Position numbers and translations under genes: made by a program | In this document: positions 1-12,865 of the stretch, piece after piece | Numbering within the stretch: position 1 is the first letter of the stretch | How the letters are laid out: each line of letters opens with the position of its first letter | NCBI GenBank assembly: GCA_023101885.1 | Contig: JALPQD010000360.1 | Coordinates: 1,054,001-1,118,000 of the forward strand | Length of the DNA: 64,000 bases | Origin: Typhlomys cinereus | Taxonomy: Eukaryota > Chordata > Mammalia > Rodentia > Platacanthomyidae | Direction of reading: 5' to 3' | The notes under the pieces: model-generated | Told to the model about the DNA's origin: nothing | What the model saw: only the letters and a program-made list of their open reading frames with translations | The model's database searches: none

Positions 1-305
1 AAGGCTTATTTGGGCTCATGGTTTCAGAGATTTGAATCTTCAATTGTTTGGCCCCATGTACCTAAGCGCAGTATCCTGGCAGCTGAGTGGGGAGGGCTAG
101 TGTTTATGTCATGATGGACCAGGAAGCAAAGCAGGAAGTAGGGCAGGCCCTTCAAAGACCTGTTCTTGGGTCCCTACTGCCTGAGGCTGGGCTCCACCTC
201 CTAAGCATTCCACAGCTTTCAAAAAAGAGCACCGTTTCCAACTGGGAAGCAAGTATTCAAAACCTGAGTCCATGGGTAACATTTCACATTCAAACCATAT
301 TGTAA
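1..305 (+). mobile_element. Rodent LTR-like interspersed repeat, 3' part
   Basis: ggcttatttgggctcatggt, ttcagagatttgaatcttca and a terminal ttcacattcaaaccatattg resemble the copy at 14010-14420 (ttggctcacagtttcagaga). The family is not assigned. It runs off the left edge of the window. Confidence 0.55.
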
Positions 306-325
306 CAGGGTGTGTGCTGTGTGTA

Positions 326-368
326 CAGTCAACACGTGGAGGTCAGAGTTCAACACGTGGAGGTCAGA
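326..368. repeat. 21 bp tandem duplication
   Basis: The unit tcaacacgtggaggtcagag plus t occurs twice in a row with no mismatch, then the next unit begins (ttcaacatc) and stops. Confidence 0.9.
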
Positions 369-667
369 GTTCAACATCAGGCATCTTCAATAGTTCTTCA
401 CCTAATTTTTGAGGCATGGCCTCTCATTGATTGGCTAGGAGCCCCAGGGTCCTCCTGTCTTTAGCTCCTAGCGCTAGAATTTTAGGCGCTGGCTGCACAC
501 CTGGCTTTCCATGATGGCACTTCACATCTAAACTCATATTCTCTGACTTATTCTGTGCTCTGTCCTCAACCCTATTTCTTTTCAATGGTTATTGTCTATC
601 TGTGTCACATAACATAGTTGCTTTTTATTTGTGATGCATGACACTAGATTCTTCTTTAAAAGAAGAG

Positions 668-668
668 A

Positions 669-705
<37 letters not shown>

Positions 706-710
706 TCAAT
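668..710. repeat. CT/CA compound microsatellite
   Basis: A CT run passes directly into a CA run. Confidence 0.95.
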
Positions 711-1548
711 CTCACTCTCTGTCTCTCCACTCCCTCCCCTGTGCCCACACTTGTGCTTTTTAAGCTTCTTTTGGCCCAGAAAGTGACTATTGGTAAGGTT
801 TGGCAAACATCGCTCCATAGTCTCTTACAATCACTTTATCTTGAAGAAAGTCCCACAAGCCATGTGGGTAGCAAGCCCCCTAGAGTTCCAGCAAAGACGT
901 GGGCATTTTCTCATTGTTTATATGTGTGTGTGATATGTGGGATCCAATGGTGAATGGGGAGGCTTAGAGGCTTGTATCACTGTCTCTGCTTTGAATCACC
1001 AGTTGCCCTGTTTTTGGGTGTTACAAACATCTTAGTGGTCAAGAAACAAACCAAAGTCCTCATGTCTACTATAAAAGTATCAGCATTGTTAGTAATGACA
1101 AAGATAATGGCATTTATTGAGCACTTGCTGAATGACTTCCATACTGTTCTATGCAAAGGGGTCTTTAGTCACAATGTATAGATGCGTGTGAGTACAAAGG
1201 GTCAGGTGGGCCCTGCATCCAAGCTCATTCAAGGGGCCAGGACAGAGGTAAGGTGGGACCCACGTAAGGGATGATGCAAGGCCACTCGGGGACACTGTTA
1301 CTTCAGAAGCCCAGTGCAGATTCATTGGCAGGAAAGTAGCGCTGTGAGGTTCGTGGTCATCCATGAACTGAGGGCTGACATAGAAGGCGGTCAGGCGTGT
1401 GGACTGAAAGATATAGAAAGTCTAGAGCAACCCAGAGGACATGTTCAGTGGGGATCTCTGACCTACACCCACAGTTAAAAAGCTCTTAATGAACAGAAAC
1501 CGGTAAACAGCAGCGGAGCAAGCATGTAACTAGGAAAGCTGTGATGGG

Positions 1549-1625
1549 ATGTGTGTGCGTGCGCGTGTGTGTGTGCGCGTGTGTGTGTGCGCGTGTGCAT
1601 GCGTGTGTGTGTGCATGTGTGTGTA
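1549..1625. repeat. GT/GC-rich microsatellite
   Basis: Alternating GT and GC steps (gtgtgtgcgcgtgt type), a purine-pyrimidine alternation that can adopt Z-DNA in principle. Confidence 0.9.
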
Positions 1626-1878
1626 CAGAGGAAGGACTTTGTACCCTTAAAACCCAAAATGCAGGCTTTTTAAAAACTATGCTCACAGAATGCAGAATAA
1701 ACACCCCTTTTCTGAAATACTTGGGACCAGGACTGTTATGGAATTCTGGATTTTTTTAAATTATGAAATATTTGCATATACATAATGAGCTATTTTGGAG
1801 CTGGAACCCAAGTCTAAATACAACATTCTTTTATGTTTCCTACTTATACTCAGCCTGAGGACTGTGTTATATAATATT

Positions 1879-1880
1879 TG

Positions 1881-1929
<49 letters not shown>
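1879..1929. repeat. GT microsatellite
   Basis: A nearly pure GT run at the tail side of the B3 SINE. Confidence 0.95.
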
Positions 1930-1932
<3 letters not shown>

Positions 1933-2205
1933 ACAGTGCCGGCACATGTGTGTACTATGGCATACATGTGGAGGTCAAAGGACAACCTTGGGTGCCGATC
2001 CTTGCTTCCCACTTTATTTGGGCCACAGCTACTATTGTTCAACACTGCATGCACCAGGTTGGTTGGCCTGCGTGCTTCTAGGGACTCCCCTTTCTCCACC
2101 TCCCATCCTGTTGCAGCCGCAGTGGGACCCCAGATTTGATCGTATCTTCACATCTGTGGGGCAAACACTTTACCCACCAAGCCGCATCCTCAATCTGATT
2201 ATTCG
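1930..2205 (-). mobile_element. B3-like SINE
   Basis: Reverse-complement B3 features: gtggaggtcaaaggacaacc near the left and cttcacatctgtggggcaaa leading to a degraded tRNA-like head at the right. A GT repeat adjoins its left side. Confidence 0.7.
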
Positions 2206-2361
2206 GTTTTTAAAATAAACTTGTGCATGAAAACAGATTTCTCGCCTGTGGTGTTGTATACACGGATCAAAAGGGTTTTGGATGTCAGCGCATTGTGGAT
2301 CTGTAAGTTTTGGATCGAGGATGTACAATCTGTAGCTACAAAAATATGAACATGGATACAA

Positions 2362-2370
2362 ACACACACA

Positions 2371-2413
<43 letters not shown>
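2362..2413. repeat. CA microsatellite close to a coding exon
   Basis: A CA run with one interruption, ending about 130 bp before the exon at 2541. Confidence 0.95.
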
Positions 2414-2415
<2 letters not shown>

Positions 2416-2442
2416 CAGATTCCTAAATTCAAACTCCAATAA

Positions 2443-2718
<276 letters not shown>

Positions 2719-3779
2719 TGAGACTTGCCACAACTCTAATAAGCCTTTACTTATTCCCATCCTTTGAGGACCCTGGAAAAAAGGATCCCCACCTTGTGAA
2801 GTCACTTCATGCACCTCCCTGTTCTCACTTGACCTTAGCTCTTTCAAGAGCACTTGCCCCATGACCAGTAGTTGTGATGGTGCTTTGGATTAGAGTGGTA
2901 GTGGAAGAAGTAGACAGAGGAGAGAGATGTTTGGATGGATTCTGGAGTGGGATCTATCAGCAGGGTGGTCTGTGCTGTTCACACGTGGATCAACTGTTCT
3001 GTGGGTGGACCATCACAGAGGACCACCAGGTCAGAACCGTCGCCCTTGGCTCTGGGCTTGGGCTGTCTCCTCCTCCCTCATATAAGGGCTCCTTCTGAGA
3101 CCAGAGGACGCTGTTGACTGCTATGCAGGGCACCGCCCAATTTTGCAGAGAAAATGTTTCAAGGAAGATGGGTTTGATATGTGCGCTGAGGGATTTGAAA
3201 GTAGTTTCACGTGGGTAAGCAGTATTTTGCTCACATAAATTTAATGTGCCAAGTCTCGTGACAGTTCATCTGTTTGAAGGCAGTGATGATCTCCTAACCC
3301 TGAAAAAAATGCAGAAAATAGCAAAGCTGAAATGAGATGGGCAAATAATCACAGGAGAAAATTGAGGAGAAAAAAAAAATGATGGCCATATAAAATTCTG
3401 TGAGAGAGGGCTCTGGTATGTTCAGAGGGGGAGGGTTATAGGGTAAAATGATGACAGAATGGAACCAAGTGAAGAGGGAGGGAAGAGCAATCCATTAGAG
3501 GTCCTACTGCAAAGGCCCTACAGTATTGAATAACACAACAAATGTGTGAGACTAGTGTGGGTGAGTCCTTGGGGACATGGGCGGGGCCAGAGCAGGGAGG
3601 GTGTGCTGCCCTTGACAAGGATTTTGGCAATTACCGCAGGAAACCTCATGTTCCCCTCTAGCAGGTCCCTGGTCTGGAGCCTTTGCCCTCCATGTGCCCT
3701 GGACAACAGTGATGCCACAGACCCTGGGGGGCTCTATGGAAACAAGTGGAGTAAACACACTGGCCTTTCGCTCATCGAC

Positions 3780-4500
3780 CATCTGTCGCTGCTGTGGTTT
3801 GAGTCTGAAATGTCCCCCATAGGCTTATTGTTGGAAAGCTTGATCCTCAGACAGTGGCGCTATTTTGGAAAGTTCTAGAAACATTAAGTGCAGGAAGTAG
3901 GTCACTTGGGGTGGGTCCTCCTTGGTATCTGTGTGTGTGTACAATGTTCACGGGTACATGTGTTTGTATTACAAATGCACATGTGTGGGGTACATGGGTG
4001 TGCTGAGGCCAGATGTTAATCTTGGATATTGTTTACATCTACTTTGTTTTTAGAGGCAGGGTCTGGGGCTTGTTGAATCAAGGTAGACTTTCTGCCCAGC
4101 AAGCCCCAGGACCTACCTGTTTTTAATTCCCCAGCACTATAATGTTTGGTCCCATTACCATGTTTGGCTTTTTACTTAAGTCCTCGGAATTGAACTCAGG
4201 TACTCACACTTACACAGTAAGTACTTTACTGAGATATCTCCCAGCCCTTCTTATGGATGTCTTGTCCCTGGCCATTTGCTGTCTTGCAGCCGGCTTCCTG
4301 TCCACCAGGAAGCGAACAGCTGCCCTCTGTCATATGTTCCCTCTGCCATGATGCCCTGCCCAAGTCCTGAGTCTGAGCAGCCATAGGCTGTACCCTTTGG
4401 AACCATTAGCCGGAACCCATCCTTCTTTTCTTAAGTTGTTTCTGTCAGATATTTGGCACGGAGACCATCAGAATGCCTAACATAGTCACCTTGGCTACTG
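3780..4500 (+). mobile_element. Rodent MaLR-type LTR (MT/ORR1-like), split by a B3 SINE
   Basis: The left part resembles gtggtttgagtctgaaatgt with later gtgcaggaagtaggtcactt. The right part resembles the LTR end: ccataggctgtaccctttgg, then ttcttaagttgtttctgtca. It resembles rodent ERVL-MaLR LTRs, but the exact subfamily is not assigned. Confidence 0.6.
3905..4252 (-). mobile_element. B3 SINE nested in a MaLR-type LTR
   Basis: The right end (gtactttactgagatatctcccagccc) is the reverse complement of a B2/B3 tRNA-like head with A box. The left part is GT-rich. LTR-like sequence resumes on both sides (3780-3900 and 4253-4500), so the SINE is the younger insertion. Confidence 0.75.
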
Positions 4501-4678
4501 AAGGTCATTTTCATGGAGGCTGTTCAACCCCAGGTGAATGCACAAAAGGAGAACCTTCCTTTCACACAGAGTTGAGAATTGGATGTTTTCAGAAAAGGAG
4601 AGAGAAGCAGTACTTCTAGAGAAATCTTCCTGGTGAGGCCACACCTGTTAGCTGGGGTGTTAAAGCTGTATGGTAGTG

Positions 4679-4681
<3 letters not shown>

Positions 4682-4711
<30 letters not shown>
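4682..4711. repeat. A30 homopolymer
   Basis: A run of 30 A. No clear SINE or retrocopy body precedes it. Confidence 0.95.
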
Positions 4712-4713
<2 letters not shown>

Positions 4714-5374
4714 AAACGAGGCTGGTGTTTTCTTGTATAAAATCAAGTCTCAGTTTGCAAAATAATTTCTTCTGTCCTGGGGCAGCACAGGTGACATTTC
4801 CAAACACCAAGACAAACATTTCCTAAGCGAACAGAGCATTTGTCTGAGCTGGTAATTGGCTTGAAGTAAAGCACCATTTTATCTGCATGCGACAAAATGT
4901 GTCCCTTTCTTCCACACAGGAGCCAGCAAAATGATTGTTTCTGCCTGAATTATAATCGCTCCATACCATAGTCGTTGATTAAAAGAAACGTTTCCAACAG
5001 ACCAAAGTCCTTTTCAGACACACTGAGGAATTTTACTTGACCTTGGGACATGGGAAATGGAATCCCTGCGTAGTAACCAATTAGCACCCAGAATGACTCA
5101 GAAATTACCTTCAAGACTCTTTGTGAGAGGATTCTGAGTGGTGGGGAAAAGGGAACCATTGGAGTTGGGGTGATAGCACATGGTAGTGGTGGTGGGGGTG
5201 CTGGGTGCGGTGACCACATGTGGTCCATTGTAAAGTATCAGCTCTGGAATGGTGACTCTCTGATCCTGGCCTGGGCAGATAGGCTGGGGACTCTGGTTTG
5301 GGTGGTTCAGAATGGAATCTCCTATCAATCTTAGGAGTCATTACCAGACAAAGAGCGCTTTAACTGTGCACCAT

Positions 5375-5505
5375 GTGTTACTCTGGGAGCTCATTTAATC
5401 CTTGTCACAATCCCAAATTCTAGGCCCTAGAACCTCTCCCAGTTCTTTTTTACACAAAGCAAAACCAAGGCTCCCCCCAAAGTGAAGCAACTTTCCATGA
5501 TCCCA
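5375..5505 (-). mobile_element. MIR fragment
   Basis: gagctcatttaatccttgtc, then acacaaagcaaaaccaaggc and aagcaactttccatgatccc match MIR in reverse complement. Confidence 0.6.
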
Positions 5506-5507
5506 GA

Positions 5508-5640
5508 ACTATCCTGGCATGAACATGCATGTTTATTCCTAGCACTTGGGAGGCAGAGTCAGGAGAATCATCAGTTTGACACTAGCCAGGGTTACATAAC
5601 AGGACTCTATCTTCACACGCACGCACGCACAAACTTTTTT
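5508..5640 (+). mobile_element. B1 SINE
   Basis: The 7SL-derived core is visible: cctagcacttgggaggcaga, then agtttgacactagccagggt and a terminal aggactctatc. The left end is diverged and the tail is a short CA/CG run. Confidence 0.8.
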
Positions 5641-6374
5641 TCAAACATTAGTAGTTTACTTGGGAATTGGCTCCCTACAAGCCCTTCTGGGTAGTGAGGA
5701 TATAATTCCAGGAAAGGAAGGAAGAGGGAAACAGGTGCCGCCATCTCTTGGTGTCCTTAGGGAACTGTTTTGCAAACGCTTCTCCCCTCCCAGCATATAC
5801 CAAAATCTGAGAATGCCAGATGCTGTTGCAAAACGGCATTGTATTAGTATAATGTGCCCCCCTCATCATCCTGAATGGTTTAAGTTGCCTCCAGGTGACT
5901 TAAAATACCCAACACAACAACTGTGGTCTCTAAGTTATTGCTATACTGAATTATTTAAGGACTTAAGGACAAGAGTCTTCACACATTCAGCACAGTTTTG
6001 TTTTAAATTTCTTTTCCTGCGTGTTTTGGACCCATGGTTGCCTGAATCCACAGACACAAAATCTGTTGCTACTGAGGGCCAACTGTCACTCAAGTGGTCA
6101 CCACTGCCAATGAGCAAACTTTAATCCTGCCAATGGCTTCTGGGAGTCTGCACAGAATCCATGCTTGGGTATCCTTGTCTAGAGACAGGAACTGGAGCCT
6201 TACCCAAGGCTGCCTTCTCTCACTGGCTGACAGTTTCTTCCGGGGATTTCACATACCAGCACTGCTAGTCTGCCACGTTTGTAGACCACCCTTGTTCCTG
6301 AAAGCAGAAGAAAACCCCTGGACAGATCCATTGGTGTCTTGTAGACAGTGGTCCAGGCGAACCTGAGGGTTTTG

Positions 6375-6570
6375 GTGCTCAGTCAGACTGCCTGGCTTTG
6401 AATCCCTCTTCTTTTGCTCCTTGACTGGGCAACTCTAAACAAGTTTTCTTCTCTCCATTTTTGACTCAACATAGGAATTCTCACACTTCTAACTCCATAA
6501 GATTATGTGAGGATTGAATAATGTCATGCATGTAGAAGCCTCTAGTGCTTCATAAACATTTGGATATCAG
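6375..6570 (+). mobile_element. MIR SINE
   Basis: cagtcagactgcctggcttt, gaatccctcttcttttgctc and gcaactctaaacaagttttc follow the MIR core in sense. Confidence 0.75.
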
Positions 6571-7212
6571 ATGCTGGATGCTAGTGGTATTACCAGTTCT
6601 CTGCTTGAAATAAACAAAACCCAGCATATACCCCTGGGAGAGGAGAAGGAGGTTCTGCAAGCACTCCCAGCCTTCTAGGGTGCCTTTGGTGGTCCCTCTG
6701 GGGCACAGAGGGGTCTGTAGTTTAAACTAGGATAGACATTAATTGTATGCTATGGAGTTTGAAAACTGGTGGCCTGGGACATTTGTGGTCCCCTGGAATA
6801 TTCTGGAAGACAGTGCAGTTCTGTTCAGAAAGGCTCGCTTTTGCCATCTCTTTAGGCAAGTTCTCTGGCTCTAAATTGCAAACATGAAAGGCAGCCATTA
6901 GCAGAACCCTATTTCTGAAGTCTTCTGCTGCCCAGCGAGGGAAAGGATAGGTTTTATTTTCCATCATTCTCACTTTGATGCAGTACCCGGACGGCTCAAG
7001 GCTATGTGTCACCCTGGGATCATTAGAGGGATACGTGACAAGTTCTTGTCTAACAAGGCTCACTGTACCCAGAGTTATAAGCCTATAGATACTCCCAGGA
7101 ACTGAAGAACAAGGAGGAAAAGCCAGGCCTTCCTAGCATGACCAGGTCTACTTCTTAAAAAAAAAAAAAAAAGCCACCCAAAAAACCTCAATATTTTGTT
7201 TTCTTTTCTTTT

Positions 7213-7298
7213 GTTCTGTTTTTGGTTCTGGGATAGAACCTAGGATCTCGTGCATGCTAGGAAAATGCTCTATCACTAAGCTACAACCCCAGCTCCAT
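7213..7298 (-). mobile_element. ID SINE (tRNA-derived)
   Basis: The reverse complement gives ggggttgtagcttagtgata and the B-box-like ggttctatccca, the ID element pattern. Confidence 0.7.
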
Positions 7299-7894
7299 TT
7301 GTAAGACCACTCCCTACTTTCAGCAATTAGAAATTTATTTAAATATTAAATATTAAAAATAACAAATGCTGGGAAGAACTGGCCCACAAGATAAAGTTCT
7401 CATTAAGAGAGAACTGAACTTACATGTCATTGCTGTAACAAGTACCAGAAGTGGGGTAACTTTAAAAGAAAAGAGGTGGTTTTGTTTGTTTGTTTATTTC
7501 TTCATTGTTGTTTTCTTGGTGCCATATTTGAGAGTAGAAACCCAAGATTGGATGTTTTTTCTGTGACTTCTGGGCATGCACCTATCTTGACTGGATCCCA
7601 ACATGGTGGTCGGAAATAAAGGTTGCTTGATGAATGCAGATGGTATCCAGCACATGGGTGGATTTGCTATCTCACACTCTGCCCTGGAGAAAACTAACCC
7701 CATGAGATAAGTGCTACCCTTCCTGAGAGCAGAGTCTAATCACCTAATCACCTTCTATCAGGCTCTTACCTCTTAAGGATCCCACAATCTCTAAGATCGA
7801 GGTGGGTGACAAGCGACCAGGGCAGAAACCTGGGGGAGACACACCTATACCACACCCCACCAGAGCACATGAGAAAAGCCACAGAGACAAGACG

Positions 7895-7980
7895 GTCATG
7901 TTGCCCCATACTTGTAATCCAAGCCTTTGGGAGGCAGGAGGACCAAGTTTGAGGTCTACTTAGGCTATAAAGTGATAATT
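7895..7980 (+). mobile_element. B1 SINE fragment
   Basis: It contains cttgtaatccaagcctttgg, gaggcaggaggaccaagttt and gaggtctacttaggct. The 3' part is missing. Confidence 0.7.
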
Positions 7981-9179
7981 TATAATTGTTTTTAAAGTTA
8001 AATTAATCCTTGATAAGACTTGCTTTATTTTTATGGTGGTCTTTGATCACCATACTTTGATACCATCCCCATTTTGGTTGGCCAGTCTCTCTATTAGACC
8101 TGTTACTCTTCATGACTAATTGTGTAGGTGCTTCTAATGGAACAAATTGCTTTTCTGCATAAAAAGCTACACTGTGGTGAGTGAGGATTCAGTGAGCTTG
8201 CAGAGCTGAGGAAGGAGGCTGCTAGCCACACATTACTCCCTGATGACTATAAGCAACCCATTCATCAAACCAACCATGCATCCCCAAAGGATTCTCTATC
8301 CCTAGTTGCTCTAAACACATCCAACTAATAAAGTTGAAATGTGTGACCTCTGCCCTCTCATTTCAAAAGAAATGTGCATGGAGACCTCCAGGTGGTTGGG
8401 GAACCAGGTGTGTACATGGGATGAGCCCTAAATGAGTCGGCTACAGAGAAAGTAACAACACCATAAGAAAGTAAGGAGCGGGTTGGGGACCTGGCAGAGA
8501 AAGCGTTTGGGTCAATCAGGAAATACCCAGGAGGCTGAAGGGAGCACACGGGAGGCTGTAAGGATGTGACCCAAGAAAGGGAGAACAGGTTCTGCCCTGG
8601 GCTCTTTCCTCACATGGCATTTCTATTGTGGATGAGATGGTCTCATGATCTGAATCACCCCCTCCCTCCACCTAGGTCCCTAGTTCAGAGATCTTTTCTT
8701 AACCCCGAGCCAACAAAAGCAACTGCTTGCTGGGAAGTTTACACTTAAATTTCAACATACTTTACTACAAAATCACCCCACTGGGTGTTTGCCTAGTAGT
8801 CTTGTGAGTGGCCCTCAAGTAGAAACCCAAGAAATGCCCATCATAGACATCAACAGCCAGCAACACAGACAGACAAGCTCCTGACTGACATGGATGTCTT
8901 TTGAGGGGCATTTGAATGCATGAAAGAAGATATGAAAAACTATGATTCCATTTAGTTGAGCTTCAAGAGCCAACACATGGTTCATGGGGATAGAACAGGG
9001 CAGAGATTGTCTTTGTTGTCTTGCAGGGCAGTGGAAGAAAGATCGCCTGAGAACTTTGAAAGTGGGTTAGATGTGTTCGGCACCTTATTAAAGAGACGGG
9101 TTGCACAAATGTAGTACATTTGTCAAAATTCGTACAACCATACACTTAAGATCTGTGCATTTACTGTACACAACCTAAT

Positions 9180-9560
9180 TTTTCTGTTTTTGCGTGTATG
9201 AGCATACATGTTCCTGTGTATAGGGGATACACATGTGGGGGGTTGTGCATGTGTGCATGGGCGCATGTGTAGGAGACAGAGGTTGACCTTAGGTGTAGTT
9301 CCTCGGGTACCACTACCTTTATTTTTTGAGACAGGGTCTCTCACTGGACTGGTACCTAGGAAGCTAGTAAAGTGCTAGACTGCCACTCAAAGAGCTGCTG
9401 GGACCCATCCTCCTTTCTCCAACTCCCTGGCACCGAGATTACATGCTGTACTACCATGACTGGATTTTTTTTTGTTTAATGTGGGTTCTGGGAATCGAAC
9501 TTAGGTCCTTGTGCTCACAATTACTGTACTGACTGAGTCATCTCTCCTACCCCCACCCCA
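9180..9560 (-). mobile_element. B3 SINE, long copy
   Basis: The left part is GT-rich, followed by gagacagaggttgaccttag, gagacagggtctctcactgg, and a right end ggtccttgtgctcacaatta with gactgagtcatctctcctac, the complement of a tRNA-like head. Confidence 0.8.
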
Positions 9561-9997
9561 GTTGTTAAGAACACTAATGAGAAAGATGGAAACTTTGCAG
9601 CCACACTTTCTGAATGGCAAGAGTGAGAGATGCAATAGGTGAAGAATCAAAGCTGATGGTATTAAACCATTGCAAGAAAGAGGCACCAATGTCATGAAGG
9701 TCCCACATGTGAAGTCAGACTTCTCGGGGCTTCTCCCTGCTTCCAAGCTCATCTTCTGCTTCCATCTCGGGAAAACAGCTGCCATTTTCCTGGTGGCTCA
9801 GAACAGAAACTGGGGAGACGTCCTTCATTACTGCTCTCCCTTCTGACCCCCATGTATATCCATCTTCCTCCCTTACACTGAAGATTCTGGAATCCAGACC
9901 TACTGTGTCCCATTTGATAACTACAGCTATAGCCTAATGGCTTCCAACCTTATCTGTCATTTTGGTCCCTTCTCTCCAGTCAGGGTGATACTGTAGT

Positions 9998-10200
9998 ATA
10001 ATCAGATCCGTGAGATGGTAAAGGTGCTTACTGCCAAGACTGATGACCTGAGTTCGATCCCTGCAGCCCACATGATGGAAAGAGGGAAGTGAGACCCATG
10101 ATTTGTCCTCTGATCTTTGCACTGTGGCAGATGCACTCACACACTTGCCCACAAACATGCACGAATGTACACGCACAAGATAAATGTTTAAAAGACATTT
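9998..10200 (+). mobile_element. B2-like SINE
   Basis: The head gatccgtgagatggtaaagg with B box gacctgagttcgatccctgc is followed by gtcctctgatctttgcactg and a CA-rich tail. Confidence 0.8.
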
Positions 10201-10204
10201 TTAA

Positions 10205-10560
10205 ATGGACTGGGGACATAGTCCAAATTGTTGATCAAATAAAAATAGAGTTTGGATCCCAGATCCTGAGTAAAATCCTGGGCAGCCTGCCGGTAATGCT
10301 GGCACAGTCTGAGAATTCCCAGTCCAAACTGGCTAGCCAGAATAGCCCTACTAGTATGCTCTGGGTTTAATCAGAGACACAGGCTCAAAGCAATAAGGTG
10401 GAAGAGCGATCAATGATGGTTTTTGATCTCACCCTTGGACCTCCACATGCACACATGTTCTTGTGCACATGTGCACACATGTTCACCTATACACATGCAA
10501 ATATACATATACACACACCCCATATATGCATGCATATGAAAATGAAAAAAAATGCAATGT
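10205..10560 (+). mobile_element. B3-like SINE, directly after a B2-like copy
   Basis: A degraded head (tggactggggacatagtcca) precedes a B3 body: agccagaatagccctactag, caaagcaataaggtggaaga and cacccttggacctccacatg. It ends in CA/TA-rich DNA. Confidence 0.7.
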
Positions 10561-10879
10561 GGTCACACCATGGCCAGGCTTACAGACAGCAAGTCATGCT
10601 CAAAGCAACCAGGTCTCCCGATACTCACAAAGTCCTTATAGCCTTCTGGCCACATTTCACACCACCTCTCTAGAGTTCCAGCCAGGTGAAGCCGTGTTTA
10701 GTTCATCCAATGTGCCTTGCTTCCTCACCTGAGAATGCTGTTTTAGCTGTCGACATGCATTTCTTCCACCGGATCACTCAATATGCTTTTATGGATCTAG
10801 CACAGAGGACCCAGTGCTTGTAGGATGCACATTCTTTGAGTGTCAGTATCCATTTTGCTCCCTAATAGCATCCTTAGCA

Positions 10880-11325
10880 CCAGATGGGGAGATGGCTTAG
10901 TGAGTCATATTATTTGCTGTGTGTGTATGAGGTCCTGAGTGTGAATCCCCAATCCCACAACTCAGAAAAAGCCAAGCATGTGCCTCATGCATCACATATA
11001 CATCCATCACATACATACCACACATGTACACACACATCCATCATGCATTATACACCACACAATCTATTGTATGCACATTATACATATACACATGTACATG
11101 CAAATATAGATATCACACATGCATCACATATATATCCATATCCACATGTCATGTTATACACATATATAATACACATATGTACATACATCATATAGACATC
11201 ATGCACACATACATATAGCACATATAAACACACACGCACATACACACATCACACACATGTGCATATATGCACACATATAAATATATATATACACATACAT
11301 GCGCATATACACAAATACATCTTCA
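10880..11325 (+). mobile_element. B2/B3-like SINE head followed by a long CA/TA-rich tail
   Basis: The head gatggggagatggcttagtg and B box ggtcctgagtgtgaatcccc are clear. From about 10985 to 11325 the sequence is imperfect CACA/TATA repeat, probably an expanded SINE tail. Confidence 0.7.
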
Positions 11326-11484
11326 AGACCTGTAGCAGGACCTGACATACAGCAGGCACTCAATAATTTTTCCTCAATTGGATGAATCACCTTCCCTAAC
11401 ATTCAAAACCCCAAGAAGACTTTCATTTCCTCTTATCCATTGACAAGCAGAATGCTGCAACAATTCATTTTTTTTCTATGAGAA

Positions 11485-12158
11485 TTCATGTTTTAATTGA
11501 TTCTATTTTTTTTTAACATTTTTTATTATCTCCGCTCATACAAACTTAATAGGTATACCGGTTCCCTCCCTCCCTCCTCCTCCCCCTGACCCCTCTGCTC
11601 ACCCTCCCCTCACTCTTCCCTCCTCACCCCCCAGTGCCTCCCCTCCATCAATCCCCGGAGAATCCTTTAATGTGCATGCCAAACTCTCCTCTGGGTCCTC
11701 CTCTCCAATGACGTACAAGGACCCAGTGGCCTTTCCCTGAACCCTTTCCTTTGTACCCCTTAAGCATAGGGACACTATTTTGGCTGTCAATCCTTTGCCT
11801 CCAAGGATCTTGGTGCTTTTAGCAAATGCTAGACTATTAATAGTGTGTTGGACATTGCACAGGGCATGCAAAGTTCAATTATGATTGCTTCGGCCCTAAC
11901 TTGTGTGGAGTATCTTGCATATCATTGCTCCTCCCATCCTTGTGCTCTTACACTCTTACTGCCCCCTCTTCCGCAAATTTCCCTGAGCTTCAGGATGGGG
12001 AGAGATTAGGCTGGCTTAGTTCTAGGTGGTTGATATAGAGTCTCTGAAGTTCTGGATAATGTTTTGTTGATTTTCTTTTGCGGTTTTGCTGCTCCTGCAA
12101 TGCCCTTCACTCTATCCTGATGGGTATTGGATGTCACCCCCTGGCCAGAGATAAAAAA
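11485..12158 (-). mobile_element. L1 3' UTR fragment (rodent type)
   Basis: Read on the minus strand, the sequence ends in an A-rich 3' end (the T-rich run at 11485-11520), preceded by a G-rich polypurine tract (about 11560-11610), as in rodent L1 3' UTRs. Farther upstream cttactgccccctcttccgc is shared in type with the L1 copy at 18460. Only the tail is present; no ORF2 is visible. A SINE is inserted at its 5' edge. Confidence 0.75.
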
Positions 12159-12174
12159 CTGTGCAACAATTCTT

Positions 12175-12453
12175 TTTTTTATAATTTTTTTATTATTATT
12201 TATTCAATTGTGTGTGTGTGCATGTATGTATGTATGTGTGTGTAGAACCACGAGCGAATTCGGGAACCACCACGGACGCCTCCATCTCCTCCTTGTTTAC
12301 TCTGCCCCGGGATTCACAGGCTCCGCCCTACCAGGACCAGAGATGCAGGCTGCCCCTGCTTCCACGTGGCGTTTATACGTGGGGTCTAGGATCTAAACCA
12401 GGACCTTCTGCCTGCAAGGCAGAAGCTTAACCCCTGAGACATTTCTCTAGTCC
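12175..12453 (-). mobile_element. B2-superfamily SINE, GC-rich unusual subfamily, with intact target-site duplication
   Basis: In reverse complement this begins at the right end with a tRNA-like head (a version of gctggagaggtggctcag), followed by a GGTCCTG..TTCG B box. A GC-rich body (ggcggagcctgtgaatccc, cagagtaaacaaggagg), a short GT/CA stretch, and an AT-rich tail related to aataaataattttaaaaaa complete it. The 16 bp duplication ctgtgcaacaattctt occurs at 12159-12174 and 12454-12469. The element sits at the 5' side of a minus-strand L1 fragment. Confidence 0.88.
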
Positions 12454-12865
12454 CTGTGCAACAATTCTTAACAGCTTTTCCTTCCTACTATGCCAGGAGG
12501 CAAGCAAAGAACATGACAATGTATTGTCCCATGTGGTTACCTCCATGGCTTTGCAAGGGAACCGAGGTTTAGAAAGGCCCATTGACTAAGTGTCCCTTTC
12601 TCTGACTCAGACCCCAGGGAAATGGTGGAAAAGGAAACTGACTAAATCTTTCTCTTTTAGAAATAAGTAAATGTGAAGGAAGCAAAGTTGACATGAAGGT
12701 TAGAAATCACAGCAGTATTTTAGGGATGGCTCTTGGGGAAGGGATCTCATACCAGAATGGAGGCAGCTTTGGGGAAAGTGTGTGAGGGCCCTTGGCCAAG
12801 AGCATGTCTGATGCCTCTGGTGAGTGGCAAGGTTAACATGGAAGTAATGAGATGGGATGGAGCCT

